Shown: in pieces, positions 36,687 to 43,433 of the stretch
Layout: every line of letters starts with the position of its first letter
How positions within the stretch are numbered: the first letter of the stretch is position 1
NCBI RefSeq assembly: GCF_031432425.1
Contig: NZ_JAVKPH010000006.1
Location: 62,001 to 126,000, forward strand
Reading direction: 5' to 3'
Length of the DNA: 64,000 nt
DNA from: Ruixingdingia sedimenti
Lineage (GTDB): Bacteria; Pseudomonadota; Alphaproteobacteria; Rhodobacterales; Rhodobacteraceae
The notes under the pieces: generated by a model
Database searches by the model: none
Told to the model about the DNA's origin: nothing
The model's input: the letters and a program-made list of their open reading frames with translations, nothing else
Translations under genes and position numbers: made by a program

Positions 36687-37889
36687 TCACTGCCCGACGC
36701 GGAACAGCAGCTGCATGTCCGGCACGATGGTGTTGCGGAACAGTTCCACCGCGCGGAAGCTGTCGTTTTCCACCTTCATGATCAGCCACGGACGGTCGAC
36801 CTGGATATGCATCTGGTCGGTGAAGGTGGTGGGACCGGCGGTGAAGGGTTCGTCCTTGAACTGGTTCATCTCGGCCAGCACGGCATCCGAGTCCACGGTG
36901 CCCGCCTTTTCCACGCCGCGCGCCCAGGATTCGATCAGGCTGTAGCCCAGAACGGCGTAGGAGGATACGGGCGGTTCGTTCCAGCGCGCCTTGAAGGCAT
37001 CGAGGAAGGCGTTCATTTCCGGCCGCGGATCGTCGCCATAGAGCGACATGAAGCCCGGCAGGTAGAAATCCTTCAGCCCCGGCACGGCGTTCAGCCAGTA
37101 GTTGTCCACCATCGCGGTGTCGGCCAGGATCGGCGTGTCGATGCCCGCCGCGCGCAGCTGCCGCACGGCCGAGGCGCCGCCCGGCGTGACCGAACAGATG
37201 TAGATCGCATCGGGGGGCGTCGGCAGGGCCTTGATGCGGGTGATCTGCGCGGCGATGGACGGGTCCTCGTTGCGGAACGTGTCCTCGCCCACGATGGAAT
37301 CCTCGCCGCCGCCCGCCTTCCACGCGGTGCGGAAACCGGCGCAGGCCGACTTGTTGTATTCGATGATTACGTCTTCAAGGATATAGGCGGTCTTGAGGCC
37401 CATCTTGGTCTGGGCATATTCCGCCATCGCGATGCCCTCGGACTGTGCGGCGCTGTTGGCGGTGAAGGCATAGGGGCCCACGCCCTGCACGCCCATCTTG
37501 GGATCGCCCGCGCAAAGGCTCATGGTGATGATCCCGGCAGAGTTCGCGGCCAGCGCCGCCGGCGCGCCGAAGTCGTAGTCGCAGGACACGACCAGCATGT
37601 CGACGCCGTTCGACACCATTTCCGCCCCGATCGAGGCCGAACGTTCCTGTTCGGTCTTGGTGTCGGCGATCGTGTATTCGATCTGCCGGCCCAGAAGCCC
37701 GCCGGCGGCGTTGATTTCGTCTATCTTGGTGATCGCGGCGCGCAGGGGCGCCAGATCGTAGTTCGACAGCCAGCCCGATTCGGCGATGGCGAAGCCGATC
37801 CTGATCGGGTCGGCGGCCTGTGCCTGCGCCGCAGGCAGAACACCTGCCGCAAGGGCAAGCGCGGCACCCAGCTTGATCGTCGCGTGCAT
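36687..37889 (-). CDS. Periplasmic substrate-binding protein of LivK/amide-urea type
   Basis: This 400-residue type 1 periplasmic binding protein has a signal peptide of about 25 residues (hydrophobic ALALAAGVLPAAQAQA). The mature part begins ADPIRIGFAIAESGWLSNYD. Later motifs (VVSCDYDFGAPAALAAN, PTPPDAIYICSVTPGGAS) fit the ABC substrate-binding proteins that serve LivHMGF systems. The binding partner is unknown; gene context suggests a lactam, hydantoin or other cyclic amide. It is the first gene of the minus-strand run and directly faces the divergent promoter region. Confidence 0.9.
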   Translation of the reverse strand: MHATIKLGAALALAAGVLPAAQAQAADPIRIGFAIAESGWLSNYDLAPLRAAITKIDEINAAGGLLGRQIEYTIADTKTEQERSASIGAEMVSNGVDMLVVSCDYDFGAPAALAANSAGIITMSLCAGDPKMGVQGVGPYAFTANSAAQSEGIAMAEYAQTKMGLKTAYILEDVIIEYNKSACAGFRTAWKAGGGEDSIVGEDTFRNEDPSIAAQITRIKALPTPPDAIYICSVTPGGASAVRQLRAAGIDTPILADTAMVDNYWLNAVPGLKDFYLPGFMSLYGDDPRPEMNAFLDAFKARWNEPPVSSYAVLGYSLIESWARGVEKAGTVDSDAVLAEMNQFKDEPFTAGPTTFTDQMHIQVDRPWLIMKVENDSFRAVELFRNTIVPDMQLLFRVGQ

Positions 37890-37938
37890 GATTCTGGTTA
37901 CTCCTGTTGGATCGGGATTGATCGGGCCACGTTGAATC

Positions 37939-38031
37939 GTGGACTGTGGACAGAAGAAAGACGCCGGGCGGAGATTCTGTCAACCGAAAATCGCAAAAAT
38001 AGTCCTCAGTGGTTTGTGGACTGTGGACAGA
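37939..38031. promoter_or_regulatory. Pair of 16-bp direct repeats, candidate GntR operators
   Basis: GTGGACTGTGGACAGA occurs exactly at 37939-37954 and 38016-38031, 77 bp apart start to start (near seven helical turns). Each copy is itself a near-tandem GTGGACT/GTGGACA. They lie in the 213-bp gap between the divergent binding-protein and livF genes. The GntR regulator encoded at 33087 is the natural candidate to bind; no experimental basis here. Confidence 0.55.
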
Positions 38032-38102
38032 TTTGGCGCTATCCATAGGACAACACCGGAACCGGGGGGCCGCGGCAGAGGCGGCGACAACAGGGGGATG
38101 CG

Positions 38103-38819
38103 ATGCTGAAGGTGGAGGGGCTGAAGGCCGGATACGGGCGGCTGACCGCGCTCGACGGCGTGGACCTGACCGTGGAAAAGGGCGAGATCGTCTTTGTCGT
38201 CGGCCCCAACGGGGCGGGCAAGTCGACGTTGCTCAAGACCGTCGCGGGGCTGCAATCGCCCTTTGCGGGCACGATCAGCTTTCAGGGCACACGCATCAAC
38301 GGCCAGGCGCCGGAACGGCTGTGCCGCGAGGGGCTGGTGCTGGTGCCGGAGGGGCGCAGCATCTTCCGCACCCTGACGGTCGAGGAAAACCTCGCCCTCG
38401 GCAGCATGGGGCGCGCCGACCGCGATCTGGTGGCGGGCGATCTGGAACGGGTGCTGGAAATCTTTCCGATCCTGCGCGCGCGGTTCAAGGGCGTGGCGGG
38501 GCACCTTTCGGGGGGCGAACAGCAACAGCTGGCCATCGCCCGCGCGATCCTGCAACAACCGACGCTGATCATGATCGACGAACCCTCGCTCGGCCTTGCG
38601 CCCTTGGTGATCGACCAGGTGTATGAAAGCCTGCGGGGGTTGAACCGCGAGTCGGGGATGACCCTGCTGATCGTGGAACAATCGACCGCGCGCATCCTCG
38701 ATCTGGCGCACCGGGTCTATGTGCTGCGCAACGGCCGTGTGGTGCTGTCGGGCAAGGTGGACGAGATCGGCGGCGACCGCGCGCTGGAAGACGCCTATTT
38801 CGGCTACGCCAGGGCCTGA
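38103..38819 (+). CDS. Branched-chain-type ABC transporter ATPase, LivF family
   Basis: This 238-residue ATPase has Walker A GPNGAGKST (about 37-45), LSGGEQQQLAIARA as signature and IMIDEPSLGLAPL as Walker B with the typical LivF ending. It is the second ATPase of the importer whose other parts (binding protein, LivG, LivH, LivM) are on the opposite strand. Splitting the set across a divergent promoter suggests co-regulation from the shared control region. Its ATG at 38103 follows a GGGGG-ATGCG stretch; the ribosome site is weak. Confidence 0.93.
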   Translation: MLKVEGLKAGYGRLTALDGVDLTVEKGEIVFVVGPNGAGKSTLLKTVAGLQSPFAGTISFQGTRINGQAPERLCREGLVLVPEGRSIFRTLTVEENLALGSMGRADRDLVAGDLERVLEIFPILRARFKGVAGHLSGGEQQQLAIARAILQQPTLIMIDEPSLGLAPLVIDQVYESLRGLNRESGMTLLIVEQSTARILDLAHRVYVLRNGRVVLSGKVDEIGGDRALEDAYFGYARA

Positions 38820-38829
38820 CGGCACGGCC

Positions 38830-39939
38830 ATGGACAGGGTGGATTGCATCATCGCCGGGGCGGGCGTCGTGGGGCTGGCCATCGCGCGCGCCCTTGCCGC
38901 GAAGGGGCGCGAGGTCCTGATCCTCGACCGCGCGCCGGCCTTCGGCACGGAAACCTCGTCGCGCAATTCAGAGGTCATCCATGCCGGGATCTACTATGCC
39001 CCGGGCAGCCTCAAGGCGCGGCTCTGCGTGCGGGGGCGCGATCTGCTTTATGCCTATGCTGCCGAACACGGGGTGCCGCACCGCCGCTGCGGCAAGCTGA
39101 TCGTGGCGACGGCCGATGACCAGATCGCCGCGCTGGAAGGGATCCGCGCGCAGGCGGCGGCGAACGGGGTTACGGACCTGCGGCTGATCGGCGCGGCAGA
39201 GGCGCGGGCGATGGAACCGGCGCTTGCCTGCACCGCGGCGCTGCTGTCGCCCTCGACCGGGATCGTGGACAGCCACGCGCTGATGCTGTCGCTGCTGGGG
39301 CAGGCAGAGGCCGGGGGCGCGATGCTGGGCCTCAACACCGCGGTGGCCGCCGCCCGCGTGGTGCCCGGCGGGTTCGAGGTGGAAACCGAGGATGCGGCGG
39401 GGGGCGAACGCTTTGCCATCGGCGCGCGCTGTCTGGTGAATGCGGCGGGGCTCTGGGCATCCGACCTCGCGCGGCGGATCGCGGGGCTGGACCCCGCGCA
39501 TGTGCCGGTGACGCGGTTCGCGCGCGGCAATTACTACAGCCTGCCGGGGCGGCCCGCGTTTTCGCATCTGATCTATCCGGTGCCCGAACCCGGGGGGTTG
39601 GGTGTCCACCTGACGCTGGATCTGGGCGGGGGCATGCGGTTCGGCCCCGATGTGGACTGGATCGACACCATCGACTATCGCGTCAACGGCGCCCGGCGCG
39701 CGCATTTTGAATCAGAGATCCGCCGCTATTGGCCCGGCCTGCCCGCAGGCGTGCTGGAACCGACCTATAGCGGGATCCGGCCCAAACTGTCCGGCCCGGG
39801 CGAGCCTGCGGCGGATTTCCGTATCGACGGGCCCGCGCGGCATGGCATAGCGGGGCTGGTGAACCTGTTCGGCATCGAAAGCCCGGGGCTGACCTCGGCG
39901 CTGGCCATCGCCGAAATGGTTGCCGAAGGATTGGAATGA
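38830..39939 (+). CDS. FAD-dependent oxidoreductase resembling L-2-hydroxyglutarate oxidase
   Basis: This 369-residue DAO-family flavoprotein has GAGVVGLAIARAL near residue 10 for FAD, then SSRNSEVIHAGIYYAPGSLK, the fingerprint shared with E. coli LhgO and human L2HGDH. LYPVPEPGGLGVHLTLD-type sequence follows. LhgO oxidises L-2-hydroxyglutarate to 2-oxoglutarate and feeds electrons to quinone; in E. coli it lies with gabD and gabT. Here gabT and a gabD-like gene are nearby, so a similar link is plausible, but the glutarate hydroxylase CsiD is absent. The start ATG 38830 is 11 bases after livF. Confidence 0.83.
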   Translation: MDRVDCIIAGAGVVGLAIARALAAKGREVLILDRAPAFGTETSSRNSEVIHAGIYYAPGSLKARLCVRGRDLLYAYAAEHGVPHRRCGKLIVATADDQIAALEGIRAQAAANGVTDLRLIGAAEARAMEPALACTAALLSPSTGIVDSHALMLSLLGQAEAGGAMLGLNTAVAAARVVPGGFEVETEDAAGGERFAIGARCLVNAAGLWASDLARRIAGLDPAHVPVTRFARGNYYSLPGRPAFSHLIYPVPEPGGLGVHLTLDLGGGMRFGPDVDWIDTIDYRVNGARRAHFESEIRRYWPGLPAGVLEPTYSGIRPKLSGPGEPAADFRIDGPARHGIAGLVNLFGIESPGLTSALAIAEMVAEGLE

Positions 39940-41333
39940 CGATGCCCGACCCCGCCCCTTTCCGCGCCCTTCTGGGCCCCGCCGGCTGGCGCGAGGGCGC
40001 GGACGCCGCCGGTTTCACCCGCGACTGGCTGGACCGTTACGGCGCGGCCCCCCTTGGCGTCGCCCTGCCGCGCGATACCGGTCAGGTGGCGGCGGTGATG
40101 CGGCTTTGCGCCGAACAGGGGCTCGCCGTCACCCCGCAGGGCGGCAATACCGGGCTGAACGGCGGGGCGGTGCTGTCGGCGGGGGCGCAGGGCATCATCC
40201 TGTCGCTGGCGCGGATGACCCGGATCCTTGCCATCGACCCGGTGGAATATACCGTGACGGTGGAGGCGGGCGTGGTGCTGGCCGCGCTGCACGAGGCATT
40301 GGGCGAACAGGGCCTGACCCTGCCGCTGCATCTGGGGTCCGAAGGGTCGGCCCGGATCGGCGGGCTGATCGCCACCAACGCGGGCGGCAGCCATGCGATG
40401 GCCCACGGGATGATGGAGGCGCAGGTTCTGGGGCTGGAGGCCGTGCTGCCCGATGGCCGGGTCTGGGATGGCCTGCGCGCGCTGATCAAGGACAACGCGG
40501 GTTATCAGTTGCGGCGGCTTTTCTGCGGGGCCGAGGGCACGTTGGGCGTGATCACCCGCGCCGTCCTGCGCACCCGCCCCGCCCCGGTGGCGCAGGCGAC
40601 CGCGCTGCTGACGCTGCCCGATCTGGCGGCGGCGGTGCAGGCGGGGGCCTTCCTGCGGCGGCGGACGGGCGAGTTTCTGTCGGCGCTGGAATTCTTTCCC
40701 GAACTGGGGCTGGCGCTGCTGCTGCGCCATGTGCCCCTGCCGCGGCCGGTGGAAACGCGGGGGCCGGTCTATCTGCTGGTGGAACTCGCCACCTCGATCC
40801 CCGGCATGGGGCTGGAGGAACTGCTGGAAGCCGCGCTGGCCGACCTGCTGGAAGAGGGCAGCGTGACCGATGGCGTGGTCGCCGCCACCGGGGCGCAGCG
40901 CGCGGCGATCTGGCAACTGCGCGAGGAACTGCCCGAAGGCCAGCGGCGCGAGGGCGCGCAGATCAAGCATGACGTGGCGGTGCCGGTCGGCCGCCTGCCC
41001 GAATTCGTGGCGCGGGCCGGTGCGGCGGCGGCGGACATCCTGCCCGGCGTGCGGGTGAACCCGTTCGGCCATCTGGGCGACGGCAACGTGCATTTCAACC
41101 TTTCCCCGCCAGAAGGGCGGGCGGATTTCGGCGGGCTGGCGGGGGCGCTGTCGGATGCGGTCTACGATCTGGCTGTGGACTGCGGCGGCACGTTTTCGGC
41201 CGAACACGGGCTCGGCCAGTCCAAGATCGCGCTGGCGGACCGGCTGCGCCCGGGGGCCGAACGCGACATGATGCGCGCCATCCGCCATGCATTGGACCCC
41301 GAGGGGCGGATGAACCCCGACAAGCTGGTCTGA
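39936..41333 (+). CDS. FAD-binding oxidase, D-2-hydroxyglutarate dehydrogenase/GlcD family
   Basis: This 465-residue protein has a PCMH-type FAD-binding domain (PQGGNTGLNGGAV near 67-79) and a C-terminal FAD-oxidase domain containing GHLGDGNVHFN and GTFSAEHGLGQSK. Relatives oxidise D-2-hydroxyglutarate, D-lactate or glycolate. It overlaps the L-2-hydroxyglutarate-oxidase-like gene by four bases, so the pair may remove both stereoisomers of a 2-hydroxy acid. Substrate is not certain. Confidence 0.85.
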   Translation: MTMPDPAPFRALLGPAGWREGADAAGFTRDWLDRYGAAPLGVALPRDTGQVAAVMRLCAEQGLAVTPQGGNTGLNGGAVLSAGAQGIILSLARMTRILAIDPVEYTVTVEAGVVLAALHEALGEQGLTLPLHLGSEGSARIGGLIATNAGGSHAMAHGMMEAQVLGLEAVLPDGRVWDGLRALIKDNAGYQLRRLFCGAEGTLGVITRAVLRTRPAPVAQATALLTLPDLAAAVQAGAFLRRRTGEFLSALEFFPELGLALLLRHVPLPRPVETRGPVYLLVELATSIPGMGLEELLEAALADLLEEGSVTDGVVAATGAQRAAIWQLREELPEGQRREGAQIKHDVAVPVGRLPEFVARAGAAAADILPGVRVNPFGHLGDGNVHFNLSPPEGRADFGGLAGALSDAVYDLAVDCGGTFSAEHGLGQSKIALADRLRPGAERDMMRAIRHALDPEGRMNPDKLV

Positions 41334-41400
41334 GCTTGCCCCCACGGGGCGGGTGGCGCTATCCCGTGCGGGGAAGGCCCGGGTGGGCGGGGAAGGCGGC

Positions 41401-42507
41401 ATGATCCTGATCGAGAACGGCCCCGGCGGGGCCCCCGCGCTGTTCGACACGCCACGCCGCGTGATCCGCGCCGATGCGCCGGGCGACCTGCCCGGGGCGC
41501 TGGCGGCGGTGGAAGACGCGCTGGCCCGGGGGCTGTGGGTCGCGGGGTACCTCAGCTACGAGGCCGGTCTGCTGTGGGAGCCCCGCCTTGCCCCCCTGCT
41601 GCCCGGCGTGCGGGCGGTGCCGCTGGCGCTGTTCGGCGTCTATGACGCGCCGCTGCCTGCGCCGCGGCTGGATGCGGGGGGCGCCACCCTTTCCGTGCCC
41701 GAGCCGCTGGTCCGCCGGGCCGATCACGCCGCGGCGATGGCGCGGGTGTTGGACTACATCCGCGCGGGCGACATCTATCAGGTCAACCTGACCTTCCCGA
41801 TGCAGGCCCGGTATGCGGGGGCGCCCGCCGCGCTTTATGCCGCGCTGCGCGCGCGTCAGCCGGTGCCGCATGGCGCGCTGGTGGCGCTGCCGGACGCGCC
41901 GGCGGTGGTGTCGATGTCGCCCGAACTGTTCTTCGCGCTTGATGGCGGGCAGATCACCGTGCGCCCGATGAAGGGCACCCGCCCCCGCGCGGCAAGTCCG
42001 GCGGCGGATGCGGCGCTGGCCGCCGAACTGGCCGCCAGCACCAAGGACCGGGCGGAAAACCTGATGATCGTGGACCTGATGCGCAACGACATTTCGCGTT
42101 TTTGCCGGGTGGGCTCGGTCCGGGTGCCGGAGCTGTTCGCGGTCGAGACCTATGCCACCGTGCATCAGATGGTGTCGACCGTCACCGGGCAGGTGGTGCC
42201 GGGCACGGGACTGGCGGCGATCCTGCGGGCGATCTTTCCTTGCGGGTCCATCACCGGCGCCCCCAAGATCCGCGCGATGGAGGTCATCCACGAACTGGAA
42301 CCCGCCCCCCGCGGTGTCTATTGCGGCGCGGTGGGATGGGCCGGGCCGGGCGGGCGGGCGGCCTTCAACGTGGCGATCCGCACCTTGACGTTGTTTCCGG
42401 GCGGGCGGGCGGTGTTGAATGTGGGCGGCGGCGTGGTGGCGGATTCCACCGCCGAAGGGGAATATGACGAGGCGCTGTGGAAGGCGCGCTTCGCGGTGTT
42501 GGGATAG
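41401..42507 (+). CDS. pabB: Aminodeoxychorismate synthase component I
   Basis: This 368-residue member of the chorismate-binding family joins chorismate with ammonia from PabA to give 4-amino-4-deoxychorismate for folate. It has GDIYQVNLTF (about 122-131), PMKGTRPRA, KDRAENLMIVDLMRND, and CGSITGAPKIRAMEVI. Short PabB forms of this length are common in alphaproteobacteria. ATG 41401 has a GGAAGG site seven bases upstream. PabC-like lyase is encoded next, six bases after the stop. Confidence 0.9.
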   Translation: MILIENGPGGAPALFDTPRRVIRADAPGDLPGALAAVEDALARGLWVAGYLSYEAGLLWEPRLAPLLPGVRAVPLALFGVYDAPLPAPRLDAGGATLSVPEPLVRRADHAAAMARVLDYIRAGDIYQVNLTFPMQARYAGAPAALYAALRARQPVPHGALVALPDAPAVVSMSPELFFALDGGQITVRPMKGTRPRAASPAADAALAAELAASTKDRAENLMIVDLMRNDISRFCRVGSVRVPELFAVETYATVHQMVSTVTGQVVPGTGLAAILRAIFPCGSITGAPKIRAMEVIHELEPAPRGVYCGAVGWAGPGGRAAFNVAIRTLTLFPGGRAVLNVGGGVVADSTAEGEYDEALWKARFAVLG

Positions 42508-42512
42508 GTGGC

Positions 42513-43118
42513 ATGCAGTTGATAGAGACCATGCGGTGGGATGGCCGCACCATCATCCGGCGCGATCTGCATCTGGCGCGGCTGCGGGCCAGCGCCGCCG
42601 CGCTCGGGTTCCGCCACGATCCGGCGGCGGTCGCCCATGCGCTGGCCACGGTCGCGGGGCCCGAACCCCGCCGGTTGCGGCTGACGCTGGCCCGCGACGG
42701 GGCGGCGGAACTGACGCAGGCCGCCCTTGCGCCCCCGGCCGACCGCTGGCGCATCGCGCTGGCGCCCGAGCCGCTGGACGCCGCCGACCCCCGCCTGCGC
42801 CACAAGACCACCGACCGCGCGATCTACGACCGCTGGCGCGCCGCGCTGCCCGCGGGGGTGGACGAGGTGGTGTTCGCCAACCGCGACGGGCGGATGGGCG
42901 AGGGCACGATCACCAACCTCTTCTTCGATCTGGGGCAGGGGATGCGCACCCCGCCGCTGGCCGACGGCTGCCTGCCCGGCTGCCTGCGCGCGGAACTGCT
43001 GGCCACCGGCGCCTGCCGCGAAGAGCCGCTGCCCTGCGCGGATCTGGCCCGCGCGCGGCTCTGGTGCGGCAATTCGCTGCGCGGGCTGATCGCGGCGGAT
43101 TTCGCGGGGGCGATGTAG
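42513..43118 (+). CDS. pabC: Aminodeoxychorismate lyase-like class IV aminotransferase
   Basis: This 201-residue class IV PLP protein would release pyruvate from aminodeoxychorismate to give 4-aminobenzoate. The PLP lysine is in RHKTTDRAIYD (about residue 95), and GRMGEGTITNLFF is the expected substrate motif. It is short (E. coli PabC is 269) because the N-terminal region is reduced, as in other alphaproteobacterial pabB-linked proteins. Its place five bases after pabB supports the assignment. Confidence 0.85.
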   Translation: MQLIETMRWDGRTIIRRDLHLARLRASAAALGFRHDPAAVAHALATVAGPEPRRLRLTLARDGAAELTQAALAPPADRWRIALAPEPLDAADPRLRHKTTDRAIYDRWRAALPAGVDEVVFANRDGRMGEGTITNLFFDLGQGMRTPPLADGCLPGCLRAELLATGACREEPLPCADLARARLWCGNSLRGLIAADFAGAM

Positions 43119-43433
43119 GGGGGCAAGCCGGGGCTTGCGATCCCTGGTGCGGCTTCCCGGCCGGATCGGCATTCACACCGTCTGGCCGGGCGGGATCAGG
43201 AAACGCATTGCGTTTCCCCCGCCCGTTCGCGCGGCGGTAACGCCGAAAAGGGTGATGCCAGGAAACCCGGATAGGCCAGCGCCTGCCCCGGCGGGCGAGA
43301 AGCGCCCGCCATGGGCGGGGCGGGCGGCTCACCGGGGGCTTCGGGCCCCCGGCCGGGGCAGCGGCAATGGCAGGATGTGGCGAAGGCACGCGCCTTCACC
43401 AGCCACAGGGGGGGTGCCCGATCCTGCCCGCCC
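43119..43433. other. Repeat-bearing gap between pabC and gyrB
   Basis: The 315 bases between the convergent pabC and gyrB ends contain no gene that I can support. Most of the gap (43183-43402) is the inverted copy of the long structured repeat; it may end transcription from either side. Confidence 0.6.
43183..43402 (-). repeat. Long structured intergenic repeat, copy 2 (inverted)
   Basis: Reverse complement of the 20815-21036 element, sharing the same series of stems: GGAAACGCA/TGCGTTTCC, CCGCCGGGGCAGGCGCTGGCC-like block, GGCGGGCGC stems, CCGGCCGGGGGCCC and GGCGAAGGC/GCCTTCACC (43379-43400). Stems are conserved while spacers differ, which suggests selection on structure. Confidence 0.75.
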
